NCBI RefSeq assembly: GCF_040605455.1
Contig: NZ_JBEXCV010000019.1
Coordinates: 20,985 to 84,984 of the forward strand
DNA length: 64,000 nt
Direction of reading: 5' to 3'
Origin: Embleya sp040605455
GTDB lineage: Bacteria > Actinomycetota > Actinomycetes > Streptomycetales > Streptomycetaceae
Shown: in pieces, positions 1 through 7,989 of the stretch
Numbering within the stretch: the stretch's first letter is position 1
Layout: each line of letters begins with the position of its first letter
The notes under the pieces: generated by a model
What the model saw: only the letters and a program-made list of their open reading frames with translations
Told to the model about the DNA's origin: nothing
Databases searched by the model: none
Translations under genes and position numbers: made by a program

Positions 1-459
1 CGGCCGGAAGGTGTCGGCGTAGCACTCGCGCACCGTGGAGCGCACTCCGTCCGAGGCGACCACCAAGTCGTGGGTGCGCGCGAGTTCGGCCACGTCCGGC
101 GCCTCGGTGCGGTAGCGCAGGTCCACGCCCAGCGCGACGCACCGCTCTTGGAGGATGCGCAGGAGCCGCTCCCGGCCCAGGGCGGCAAATCCGTGCCCGC
201 CGGAGGTGAGGGTGCTGCCGCCGTAACGGATGTCGATGTCGGTCCAGCGGGCGAACCCCTCCGACATCGCGGCGAAGATCTCCGGGTCGGCCTGGGCGAT
301 ACCGTCCAGGGTCTCGTCGGAGAACACCACGCCGAAGCCGAACACGTCGTCCGGGGCGTTGCGCTCCCACAGGGTGATCTCCGCGGCCGGCGAGAGCTGC
401 TTGGCGAGGGCGGCGAAGTACAACCCGCCCGGCCCGCCACCGATGACTGCGATGCGCAC
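1..459 (-). CDS. Anthraniloyl/salicylyl-CoA-type FAD monooxygenase, N-terminal part
   Basis: Only the first 153 codons are present; the gene runs off the left edge. The N-terminus is a Rossmann FAD-binding fold with GGGPGGLYFA at about residues 7-16, then FGFGVVFSDETL and SGGHGFAALGRERLL. These blocks match the N-terminal flavin domain of bifunctional salicylyl-CoA 5-hydroxylase and 2-aminobenzoyl-CoA monooxygenase/reductase, proteins of roughly 780 residues that epoxidise or hydroxylate an aryl-CoA thioester. The GTG start at 459 has a GGAGGA ribosome site just upstream. It lies downstream of an aryl-CoA ligase and a thioesterase on the same strand, which would supply and release its substrate. 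The 118-bp gap before it is the largest in the set. Whether the substrate is anthraniloyl-CoA or salicylyl-CoA cannot be decided here. Confidence 0.85.
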   Translation of the reverse strand, partial: MRIAVIGGGPGGLYFAALAKQLSPAAEITLWERNAPDDVFGFGVVFSDETLDGIAQADPEIFAAMSEGFARWTDIDIRYGGSTLTSGGHGFAALGRERLLRILQERCVALGVDLRYRTEAPDVAELARTHDLVVASDGVRSTVRECYADTFRP

Positions 460-577
460 AGCGTCCTCCAATGTTCCGGGCCTACCCGAGCGTATGTAAT
501 AAATTCCACGATCGTCAACAGGACGCGATATTCGAGGGTCGCGGGCACGGCGTCCGAGCCCTCGTACCGGCATGCGG

Positions 578-1057
578 TCAGGCGTACGACTCCGGTCGTT
601 GCGGGCCGCCCCGGGACAGCGCGGCCCGGATCTCCTCGGGCCAGGGCGAGGCGCCTTTCGCGTCCGGCGGGCAGTGCACGACGGACAGCCGCCCGGTCGC
701 GGCCACACCCTGGGTGCCGCGCACCTCGAACTCGTAGTGCAGCGAACTCGCGCCCACCCGGACGACCCGCAGCGCGGCGTGCACGGCTTCGCCGAACCAC
801 AAGCGCTCGCGGTAGTCCGCCTCGAAGTGCACCCGCGGGATCCGGCCGAACAGCTCGGCCACGCCCAGCCGGCGCAGCAGGACCGCCTCGGCCGCCTCGA
901 CCCAGCGCTGCACGGACGAGTAGTGGTAGTGGCCCGCGGCGTCGGTGTCCTGCCATTCGACCCGGCGCTCGATCACCACGGAGGGCAGTGTCGTCGCGTC
1001 CGCCGAGTCCTCGGCCGGGGCGGCCGGGTCGGGCCGGGTCGGGCGGGTTTCCTGCAT
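578..1057 (-). CDS. Acyl-CoA thioesterase (4-hydroxybenzoyl-CoA thioesterase-like hotdog)
   Basis: This 159-residue protein has a single hotdog fold after an acidic, proline-rich leader of about 25 residues. The segment WQDTDAAGHYHYSSVQRW places an Asp and a nearby Gly-His where 4-hydroxybenzoyl-CoA thioesterases carry their catalytic Asp loop, followed by a long helix (VEAAEAVLLRRLGV). It probably hydrolyses an aromatic acyl-CoA, either as an off-pathway rescue or at the end of a CoA-dependent ring oxidation. The ATG at 1057 is 11 bases after the stop of the upstream ligase, so the two are co-transcribed. The long reading frame continuing upstream to 1573 is a shadow of the ligase gene. Confidence 0.85.
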   Translation of the reverse strand: MQETRPTRPDPAAPAEDSADATTLPSVVIERRVEWQDTDAAGHYHYSSVQRWVEAAEAVLLRRLGVAELFGRIPRVHFEADYRERLWFGEAVHAALRVVRVGASSLHYEFEVRGTQGVAATGRLSVVHCPPDAKGASPWPEEIRAALSRGGPQRPESYA

Positions 1058-1068
1058 CTCGTTGCCTT

Positions 1069-2757
1069 TCACGAGGGCTCCGGGGCAAGGGAGTTCGAGG
1101 TCGCGGCCGGCGGTATCGGCCCGGCCGGGGCCGGTGGCGCGTCGGCCTGGGCCCAGGCGCGCAGTTCGCCACGCCGCAGCTTGCCGTTGCCGGTGCGCGG
1201 GAGAGCGGCCACGAACTCGACGGCGCGCGGGTACTTGTACGGCGCGATGGCCTGCTTGACGAAGGCCTGGATGCGGCCGGCGGTGTCCGCGTCGGCGACC
1301 ACCCCCTCGCGCAGCACCACGTACGCCTTGACGATCAGGCCGCGTCTGGGGTCGGGCGCGCCGACCACGCCGCACTCGGCGACGTCCGGGTGTGCGGCCA
1401 GGGCGAGTTCGACCTCGGGGCCGGCGATGTTGTAGCCGGACGAGACGATCATGTCGTCGCTGCGGGCCTGATACCAGAGGTAGCCGTCGGCGTCGCGGAT
1501 GTAGGTGTCGCCGGTGATGTTCCAGCCGTCCCGCACGTAGCTGGTCTGGCGTGGATCGTCGAGGTAGCGGCACCCGGTCGGGCCCTTGACCGCGAGTTGT
1601 CCGGGCGTGCCGTCCGGGACCCGCCGGCCGGCGGCGTCGAGCACCACGGCCTCGAAGCCGGGTACCGCGCGACCGGTGGCACCGGGACGGATGTCCTGGT
1701 CGGCGGCGGAGACGAAGACGTGCAGCAACTCGGTCGCGCCGATCCCGTCGATCAGCTCGATCCCGGTCGCCGCGTGCAGGTCGTGCCAGGTCTCCGCGGG
1801 CAACGCCTCACCCGCCGACACGCACCGCCGGACGCCCTTGAGCAGGTCGGCGAGGCCCGCGCCCATGATCGCCCGGTAGGCGGTGGGCGCGGTGAACAGC
1901 ACGGTGACGCCGTACTCGGCGATGATCCGGGCCAGCCGCTCGGGCGTGGCATGTTCGAGCAGCAGGCTGGCCGCGCCCACGTGCAGCGGGAAGACCACGA
2001 GGCCGCCGAGGCCGAAGGTGAAGCCCAGCGGCGGGGTGCCTGCGAACAGGTCGTCCGGGGTGGGCTTGAGGATGTGCCGGGCGAAGGTGTCGGAGTTGGC
2101 GAGCACGTCGCGGTGGAAGTGCATGGTGGCCTTGGGTCGACCGGTGGTCCCGGAGGTGAACGCGATCAGCGCGACGTCGTCGGCCGAGGTGTCCACCGCC
2201 TCGAACTCGCCGCTCTTGTGCGCACAGCGGCCGATCAGGTCGGTCGCCGCGTCGCCGCCGTAGGCGAGGGTGGTCAACCCGGGCACCCGGGCCACCGCCA
2301 ACTCGTCCATGAACCGGTGGTCGCACAGCGCGACCGTGGGCGTGGCGATCTCGCACAACGTCGTCAGCTCGTGCGCCCGAAGCAGCGGCATCGTGGTGAC
2401 CACGACCCCGCCCGCCTTGAGCACGCCGAACCAGCAGGCGACCAGCCACGGGTTGTTGGGGCCGCGCAACAGGACCCGGTTGCCGGGGACCAAGCCGAGG
2501 TCCTCGGTCAGCACCCGGGCCACCTGATTCGCCCGAAGCAGCAGGTCACCGTACGTCCACTGGTCATCGAGCGTGACCAGACACCGCCGATCGGGACCGA
2601 GCCGCGCCACGGTGTCGTCCAACAGGACCCGAGCACAGTTGAGCCGAGTCGGGTAGCGCAATTCCGGTAGTTCGAAACGTAGTTCGGGCCACAACTCGGC
2701 CGGTGGCAGTCGATCACGACAAAACGTGTCGACGTGAGCAGAAGGAAACAGCTCCAT
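1069..2757 (-). CDS. Aryl-CoA ligase (2-aminobenzoate/benzoate-CoA ligase family)
   Basis: This is an ANL-superfamily AMP-forming ligase of 562 residues. The phosphate-binding loop FTSGTTGRPKATMHFHRD lies at about 197-214. The hinge region YQARSDDMIVSSGYNIAG and the C-terminal catalytic lysine in PRTGNGKLRR (about 525) are intact. The N-terminus MELFPSAHVDTF resembles 2-aminobenzoate-CoA ligases, which supports the ATG at 2757 with GAGGTG upstream rather than the earlier start at 2811. It would activate an aromatic acid such as anthranilate, benzoate or salicylate to its CoA thioester in the cytosol. It is the first gene of the ligase-thioesterase-monooxygenase operon, so the likely route is CoA-dependent ring oxidation. 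Confidence 0.88.
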   Translation of the reverse strand: MELFPSAHVDTFCRDRLPPAELWPELRFELPELRYPTRLNCARVLLDDTVARLGPDRRCLVTLDDQWTYGDLLLRANQVARVLTEDLGLVPGNRVLLRGPNNPWLVACWFGVLKAGGVVVTTMPLLRAHELTTLCEIATPTVALCDHRFMDELAVARVPGLTTLAYGGDAATDLIGRCAHKSGEFEAVDTSADDVALIAFTSGTTGRPKATMHFHRDVLANSDTFARHILKPTPDDLFAGTPPLGFTFGLGGLVVFPLHVGAASLLLEHATPERLARIIAEYGVTVLFTAPTAYRAIMGAGLADLLKGVRRCVSAGEALPAETWHDLHAATGIELIDGIGATELLHVFVSAADQDIRPGATGRAVPGFEAVVLDAAGRRVPDGTPGQLAVKGPTGCRYLDDPRQTSYVRDGWNITGDTYIRDADGYLWYQARSDDMIVSSGYNIAGPEVELALAAHPDVAECGVVGAPDPRRGLIVKAYVVLREGVVADADTAGRIQAFVKQAIAPYKYPRAVEFVAALPRTGNGKLRRGELRAWAQADAPPAPAGPIPPAATSNSLAPEPS

Positions 2758-2971
2758 GTGCGCGCACCTCATCCTGGTGTCAGCGGGAGTCGCGGAGCCA
2801 GTATCTACCAATCCTGACGACAGTCAATGTATCGCGATAGATTTACGGGCAACAACCCCGGACGCATGCCCGGGATATCTACAATCCACGCAAACACGGC
2901 GTGGTGGCCTCGTGGGAAGAGGCACGGGTACGGCCGCGCGGATGCTCCTCGGGCGAGCCGTCGACCGTGCG

Positions 2972-3030
2972 CCGGACATGGGTCGAGCCCGTCTCCGACT
3001 GCCCTGGAGACGGGCTCGACCCATGTCCGG
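2972..3030. terminator. Perfect 25-bp hairpin downstream of glmS
   Basis: The arms 2972-2996 and 3006-3030 are exact reverse complements around a 9-base loop. The hairpin starts 24 bases past the glmS stop and ends over 200 bases before the ligase start, where an intrinsic terminator for glmS is expected. There is no T-run, as is common in actinomycetes. The symmetric stem would also work on the opposite strand. Confidence 0.75.
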
Positions 3031-3053
3031 ACCCGAGCGGGCCCGCGTCCGCG

Positions 3054-4877
3054 CTACTCCACCGTCACCGACTTGGCGAGGTTTCGGGGGCGGTCGATGT
3101 CCTCACCGAGGGTGCGGGCCGCGTGGTAGGCGAGGAGTTGGGTGGGGATCGTGAGGAGGATCGGGTCGAGTTCGGGTTCGTTGCGCGGGACGTCGATGCG
3201 GTCGGCCTCGAGGTCGCCCAGGTCCACGCCCTTGTGGGTGATCACGGTCAGTCGACCGCCCCGCGCGCGGATCTCGTGTGCGGCCGCGAGGTTGCGGCCG
3301 ACCAGGTCGTCGTCCGGGATGATCGCCACCGTCGGCAGGTCCGCGTCGATCAGCGCGAGCGGGCCGTGCTTGAGTTCGCTGCTGGGGTAGGCCTCGGCGT
3401 GCCGGTAGGTGATCTCCTTGAACTTCTGCGCCGCCTCCCGCGCGACCGGATAACCGCGTACCCGGCCGATGAAGAACAGGCTGCGCGCATCCGCGAGCCG
3501 CCGACCCGCGTCGGCGATGGTCTGCTCGTCGGCCAGGATTTCGGCGATCTGGCCCGGCAGCGCCTGTAGGCCGGCCAGGATCCGCGCGCCGTCCGCGTGC
3601 GACAGGTCGTGCACCCGGCCCAGCGCCAGCGCCAACAGCGCGAAGCCCACCGACATGTGGGTCAACGCCTTGGTCGAGGCCACCGAGACCTCGGGCCCCG
3701 CGTGCAGATAGATGCCGCCGTCGCACTGCCGAGCGATGGACGAGCCGACCACGTTGACCAGGCCGACCACCCGACCACCCTTGCGCTGGATCTCGCGCAC
3801 CGCGAAGAGCGTGTCGGCGGTCTCGCCCGACTGGCTGACCGCGACGTACAGCGTGTCCGGCTCGATCACCGGATTGCGATAGCGAAACTCCGAGGCCGGT
3901 TCGGCGTCGGCCGGCACCCGGGCCAGGTCCTCGATCAGCGCGGCCCCCAACTGACCCACGTAGTAGGCCGATCCACATCCGAGCACCTTCACCCGACGGA
4001 ACCCGCGCAGCTCGCGCAGCTCGATCCGCAGACCGTCCAGCCGAGCCGAGCCGAACCGATCGTCGAGGCGGCCACCCAGCATGCGCTCGACGGAGGAGGG
4101 CTGTTCGTGGATCTCCTTGTGCATGAAGTGCTCGTGGCCCGCGAGTTCGAGCTCCTCGACGGTGAGCTCGACGGTGGTCGGCGTCTTGGTGACGTCCTGC
4201 TGCTCCCGGGTGAAGGTACGAAAACCGGTCGCGGTGACCGTGGCCAGCTCGCCGTCCTCCAGGTGCACGACCGAACTGGTGTGCCGCACCAGCGCCGAGA
4301 CGTCGCTCGCGACGAACATCTCCCGCTCGCCGACGCCGATCACCAGCGGCGAACCGTTCCGGGCCACCACGATCCGGTCCGGATCGGCCCCGTCCACGAC
4401 GGCGATCGCGTACGTACCGGTCACCTGTGCGAGCGTGGCCACCACCGCGGCCTCGAGCGTGTCCGCCGTCGAGCGGGCGATCAGGTGTGCGAGCACCTCG
4501 GTGTCGGTGTCCGAGGCCAGTTCGACCCCCTCGGCCGTGAGCCTGGCCCGCAGCGCGGCCGCGTTGTCGATGATGCCGTTGTGGACGACCTGGATCCGGC
4601 CGTCCGCCGACGCGTGCGGATGCGCGTTGGCCTCCGAGGGTGCGCCATGGGTGGCCCAGCGGGTGTGCCCGATGCCGACCCGCCCCGAGGTCTTGGCGGG
4701 CACGGCGGCGGCCAGCGCCTGTACCCGGCCCACCCGCCGGAACACCTTGGCCGCACCACGCGCGCCCAACACCGCGATGCCGGCCGAGTCGTAGCCTCGA
4801 TACTCCAGTCTGCTCAGACCTTCGAGCAGGATGGGGGCGGCCTGCTGCGCGCCGATGTAGCCCACGATTCCGCACAT
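3054..4877 (-). CDS. glmS: Glutamine-fructose-6-phosphate aminotransferase (isomerizing)
   Basis: GlmS makes glucosamine-6-phosphate from fructose-6-phosphate and glutamine, the entry step to UDP-GlcNAc and cell wall. The 607 residues match the family length. The N-terminal class-II glutaminase has the nucleophilic Cys2 (MCGIVGYIG), GIGHTRWATHGAPSEANAHP and HNGIIDN. Two SIS domains follow (GCGSAYYVG, VSQSGETADT; IGRVRGYPVAREAAQKFKE), and the C-terminal NLAKSVTVE is typical. The ATG at 4877 has AAGGAG upstream. Streptomycetes often carry extra glmS copies, so whether this is the housekeeping one is open. A strong hairpin follows it. Confidence 0.97.
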   Translation of the reverse strand: MCGIVGYIGAQQAAPILLEGLSRLEYRGYDSAGIAVLGARGAAKVFRRVGRVQALAAAVPAKTSGRVGIGHTRWATHGAPSEANAHPHASADGRIQVVHNGIIDNAAALRARLTAEGVELASDTDTEVLAHLIARSTADTLEAAVVATLAQVTGTYAIAVVDGADPDRIVVARNGSPLVIGVGEREMFVASDVSALVRHTSSVVHLEDGELATVTATGFRTFTREQQDVTKTPTTVELTVEELELAGHEHFMHKEIHEQPSSVERMLGGRLDDRFGSARLDGLRIELRELRGFRRVKVLGCGSAYYVGQLGAALIEDLARVPADAEPASEFRYRNPVIEPDTLYVAVSQSGETADTLFAVREIQRKGGRVVGLVNVVGSSIARQCDGGIYLHAGPEVSVASTKALTHMSVGFALLALALGRVHDLSHADGARILAGLQALPGQIAEILADEQTIADAGRRLADARSLFFIGRVRGYPVAREAAQKFKEITYRHAEAYPSSELKHGPLALIDADLPTVAIIPDDDLVGRNLAAAHEIRARGGRLTVITHKGVDLGDLEADRIDVPRNEPELDPILLTIPTQLLAYHAARTLGEDIDRPRNLAKSVTVE

Positions 4878-5020
4878 GATGCTGCGCTCCTTGCTCCTGG
4901 CAGGTCGATATGTTCGGCCGCGCCGATGGATGGCTCGCGCGGCCCGCCCGGCGGGCACGGCTTCGACGGGCACGGCCTCGACAGCCGTGACCGCAGCGGC
5001 CACGGGCCGGCCCGATCGGC

Positions 5021-5281
5021 TCAGCCGTAAATAACGCGCCGCAGTTGGCGCTCGGTCAACTCCGGTGGCGCGACCAGGCGTTCGCTCAGTTCGGCGGCGA
5101 TCAGGCGATAGATCTGCGCGTTGCGCTTGCCGTAGACCTTGTGGTGCCGATGCCGCCGCCGGACGTACTCCTCGACCGGCTCGCGGTACCACGCCAGCAC
5201 GTCCTCGACGATCCGCTCCGCCTCGGCAGGCGCCAGGCCGGTTGTCGCCGCGATCCGCTCCACCAATTCGCCGTCAGCCAC
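5021..5281 (-). CDS. Small conserved hypothetical protein upstream of glmS
   Basis: This 86-residue protein starts at a GTG at 5281. Its N-terminal half is acidic and helical (LVERIAATTGLAPAEAERIV), its middle is strongly basic (YVRRRHRHHKVYGKRN), and it ends in TERQLRRVIYG. No catalytic motif is visible. The sequence style matches small conserved actinobacterial proteins of unknown function. It lies 143 bp upstream of glmS on the same strand and may share its transcript. The longer frame extending to 5851 is a shadow. Function is unknown. Confidence 0.7.
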   Translation of the reverse strand: MADGELVERIAATTGLAPAEAERIVEDVLAWYREPVEEYVRRRHRHHKVYGKRNAQIYRLIAAELSERLVAPPELTERQLRRVIYG

Positions 5282-5425
5282 CCCCCGATCCTGACCTCCG
5301 CCCGCGCCGACGGCAAGAATCTGCCCGATTTCGGGCAGATTCCGGGCAGAGAAGCATTCAGAAGGACGATCGAGACGCGCGGCCGGGCAGTTGGCCGTAG
5401 AGAAAGGCGTGCACTCCGTCCGTGA

Positions 5426-5665
5426 GGATCGCGTCGACTCGGCCTCCCCGAGACCACTCCCCGCCGCCCCTGGCTGCCCGCCGCCGAGTACGGCCAAGCC
5501 CTGCTCGCCGCCGGCCTGCCCGAGTTCATGGTCCCCGTGTTCGAGGACACCGAGGCAGCCATCGAACGCGGCGAGCTCGCCACCACCACAGGCGACTTGT
5601 CCCGCCTGCTCGGCCGCCCGACCACCTCCCTCGCCGAGACGGTCGCCACCACACTCACGCGCTGA
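5426..5665 (+). pseudogene. C-terminal remnant of an NmrA-like SDR oxidoreductase
   Basis: Frame 2 is open from just after a TGA at 5423 to the stop at 5663-5665. It encodes RRPWLPAAEYGQALLAAG, LPEFMVPVFEDTEAAIERG and GDLSRLLGRPTTSLAETV, which read like the last 60-70 residues of NmrA/SDR-a NAD(P)-binding oxidoreductases. The Rossmann N-terminus is absent and no good start precedes the fragment, so it is a truncated relic. It lies between the small gene upstream of glmS and a conserved hypothetical gene. Confidence 0.6.
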
Positions 5666-5732
5666 GCGCCGCAGCCACACGCCGGCCACTTTCGGCCTTG
5701 CCGCCCAGCGGGTACGCGGGCAGGTTGAGGGG

Positions 5733-6293
5733 ATGATCCTCCCGTTCGCACGCGAAGGTAAGACCGGTTCGATCCAGGTGACCGTCGAGCGCGTCGAAGA
5801 CCCATCGGCGATCGGACAGACCGCCGAGGCCCGGGACTTCCCGTGTCTCACCGCGCAGATCGTCTACCCCGCCCGTGGCTACGGCGCACTGTTCGGGTGG
5901 GTGCAACTGGTCCGCTCCACCGACGGCGCGTCGGCGGGCGCGGAGTTCGAGATGGACCCGTTCTCACTCTTCGCCGACGCCGGGTCGCCCTACTGCTACT
6001 TCGGCGTCGCGCCTACCCTCTTCGACTCGCCGGCCCGCGACACCCGCGCCCCGATGACCTGGCTCGCGCACACGTTCCTGGGCTGGACCCCGATGGCCGA
6101 GAGCATCGAACCGCACGTCATCCCGCTCGTCGGCTTCTCCTGGGGCTTCTCCATCGACCGCACCGAAACCATCGCCCTCCGCCCGGCCCAACCCCTCACC
6201 CCCACCGACTGGACCGCCCACCTCCCCTACCTCACCAAACAACACCCGGCCTGGACCTTCGCCCCGGCCCCCGGACGCGCGCCCGGCGCGTAA
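5733..6293 (+). CDS. Conserved hypothetical protein (186 aa)
   Basis: The protein begins MILPFAREGKTGSIQVTVER and contains aromatic-rich segments such as GSPYCYFGVAPTLFD, TWLAHTFLGWTP and IPLVGFSWGFSID, ending in a proline-rich tail. It looks like a soluble beta-rich protein with no signal peptide or membrane span, and I recognise no catalytic motif. The ATG at 5733 with GAGGGG directly before it was chosen because the upstream extension of the same frame is low-complexity and overlaps the SDR remnant. Similar proteins occur as singletons in actinomycetes. It converges on the GNAT gene at 6302 with only 8 bp between the stops. Confidence 0.65.
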   Translation: MILPFAREGKTGSIQVTVERVEDPSAIGQTAEARDFPCLTAQIVYPARGYGALFGWVQLVRSTDGASAGAEFEMDPFSLFADAGSPYCYFGVAPTLFDSPARDTRAPMTWLAHTFLGWTPMAESIEPHVIPLVGFSWGFSIDRTETIALRPAQPLTPTDWTAHLPYLTKQHPAWTFAPAPGRAPGA

Positions 6294-6301
6294 CGCGCGG
6301 G

Positions 6302-6835
6302 CTAACGCCGGTTCGCGGTCAGGCATGTGGAATTGTCGAGGGCGAGGTGGGCCAGGACGCCTCGGCCGCCGGTGAAGGTGACGCCCGGAACGGCGAAGTC
6401 GTGGGATTCCTCGTGGAAGCCCAGGGATTCGTGCAGGCGCAGCGAGGCGGTGTTGCGGGCGTTGGTGAAGTACCAGGCGAAATCCGCGCGTTCGGCGATC
6501 CAGGCGAGGCGGGCGCGGGCCAGGCGCAGGCCCAGGCCGGCGCGGCGGGCGGTGGGGGCGACCACGATTCCGGCCAGGTAGTAGCCGACGGGGGCCGTCG
6601 GTGACGGGTCGAGGTGTACCGCGCGGGCGTAGCCGACCACCGGGTCGGCGTGGTCCGAGGGCTCCGTCGCGACCAGGAAGCAGCCGTCCGGACGGTCGAA
6701 CCACGTCCGGACGCGCGCCCGCAGGTCGGGTTCGGCGCCCGCGGGACCACCGTCGTGCAGCGCGAGCAACGCCGCGCACGCGTCGAGATCGGCGGCCCGC
6801 GCACTCCGCACCACGAAGGTTCGCGACGACCTCAC
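6302..6835 (-). CDS. GNAT-family N-acetyltransferase
   Basis: This 177-residue acetyltransferase has the acetyl-CoA-binding motif A in AGIVVAPTARRAGLGLRLAR. The C-terminal half reads FTNARNTASLRLHESLGF, the usual motif B region with a conserved Asn and Leu-Gly-Phe. It would transfer an acetyl group to a small amine or protein N-terminus; the substrate is unknown. The GTG at 6835 overlaps the stop of the upstream GNAT gene (GTGA), which indicates translational coupling and fixes the start. Confidence 0.85.
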   Translation of the reverse strand: MRSSRTFVVRSARAADLDACAALLALHDGGPAGAEPDLRARVRTWFDRPDGCFLVATEPSDHADPVVGYARAVHLDPSPTAPVGYYLAGIVVAPTARRAGLGLRLARARLAWIAERADFAWYFTNARNTASLRLHESLGFHEESHDFAVPGVTFTGGRGVLAHLALDNSTCLTANRR

Positions 6836-7689
6836 CCGACCCACCCCCGCGACACCAGGTATCCCGCCTCCCGGTCGAAGCCCAGGACCGTGGCGCCCTC
6901 GTCGAGCAGTCCGCCCAGTACCTCGCGCAGTGCCGCCCGCCAGGATCGGGCCACCTCGGGGTCGGTCCGACGCAGGGCCTCGATGTCCGCCGGCACCGCG
7001 ACCAGCACGACCTCGGCCTCCGTGTCGCCGAGCACCGGCCGCCCGTCCCGCACCGCCAGCGCCGGCTCGGCGTCCGCGGGCGGCTCGATCGGCATCCACT
7101 CGCGCCGCACGGCCGCCCGTACCCTCGGGTCGTTCAACTCCCAGACCGCCAGAACCCGGTCGCTGGCGTCGCCGCTGTTGACGGTGTCCACCATGTCGCC
7201 GTAGAAGTTCGGCAGGTACTCCACGGGTCGCGCGCCCAGCTTGGTCAGGTTGAAGTAGGCGTTGCGGCGGACCAGCGGGTCGTACGTCCAGGTGATCCGG
7301 CGCAGCCCGCGCGCGAGCGCCCACTCCCGCTGATGCGTCTTGAGCGCGAAGCCCACCCCGCTCCCGGTCAGCGCGCCGGTGACGTGCGAGTGCAGCGTCT
7401 CGCCGATCGGCGCGCCGAAGAACGCGACCGCCGCGCCGACCAGCAGGCCGTCCCGATAGGCACCGGCGACGTAGTTCCCGGCATGTGCGAAGGCCCGCAG
7501 CAGTTCGACGCCCACCGGCGGCCCCTGACCCGGCACGGGTGGCCAGATCCCGCCGTACAGATGCTCGACGTCGCGAAACTCGCCGAGCTCGCACAGCTCC
7601 CGCACCTCCGCGTCCTGCACGCGTGCCCGTGTATGTCTCCGCGCGCGTGCCTGCGTGTCGCCCTGCTCTCGTGCCTTCGGATCGTTCAT
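6832..7689 (-). CDS. Predicted GNAT-superfamily acetyltransferase (COG3375-like)
   Basis: The 285-residue protein opens with a basic, Arg-rich stretch and then ELGEFRDVEHLYGGIWPP, HSHVTGALTGSGVGFALK and ITWTYDPLVRRNAYFNLTKLGA. These blocks are typical of the COG3375 group of GNAT-like proteins, whose substrates are not established. The region EYLPNFYGDMVDTVNSGD is also typical. It is the first gene of a two-gene acetyltransferase operon with a 4-bp overlap to the next. It is divergent from the indolepyruvate oxidoreductase across a 300-bp intergenic region. Confidence 0.78.
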   Translation of the reverse strand: MNDPKAREQGDTQARARRHTRARVQDAEVRELCELGEFRDVEHLYGGIWPPVPGQGPPVGVELLRAFAHAGNYVAGAYRDGLLVGAAVAFFGAPIGETLHSHVTGALTGSGVGFALKTHQREWALARGLRRITWTYDPLVRRNAYFNLTKLGARPVEYLPNFYGDMVDTVNSGDASDRVLAVWELNDPRVRAAVRREWMPIEPPADAEPALAVRDGRPVLGDTEAEVVLVAVPADIEALRRTDPEVARSWRAALREVLGGLLDEGATVLGFDREAGYLVSRGWVG

Positions 7690-7989
7690 CTAGTCCGCAC
7701 CGCCCTTCGCTCGGCCCGCACCACGATGCGTGCGATTCTCGCCGGGCCCACCGAGGCCTCGGCTACCCCGAGAGTCCTCGGTCCGAACGACACACATCGA
7801 TACACAACTCACGGGTAACCACTGCACGCGCAAACTAAGTGACGGCCAGCGCGCCAGCCAGCAAGATCTTTGCGTCTTTTCCCCGAGATCTCGCAAGGTA
7901 CTTGCGTCCTGACGACGCCGTTGGTGTGCTTGCCGCTCCCCGCCCCCACCCATCCGCCCCCACCCCATGGGGCTTCGACGGAGGCTTCC
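7690..7989. promoter_or_regulatory. Divergent promoter region, GNAT / indolepyruvate oxidoreductase
   Basis: No gene is seen here. The stretch from about 7790 to 7910 is less GC-rich than its surroundings. TTGCGTC occurs at 7870-7876 and again at 7902-7908, about three helical turns apart, and an inverted CGCAA lies between them (7892-7896). This could be an operator for the oxidoreductase gene. GGAGG at about 7980 is the ribosome site for the GTG at 7990. Confidence 0.4.

Noticed and set aside
5310..5460. Minus-strand peptide ILTDGVHAFLYGQLPGR ending near 5365
   Set aside because: It reads like the end of a protein, but no family was recognised and the frame upstream overlaps the SDR remnant, so I could not support a gene.
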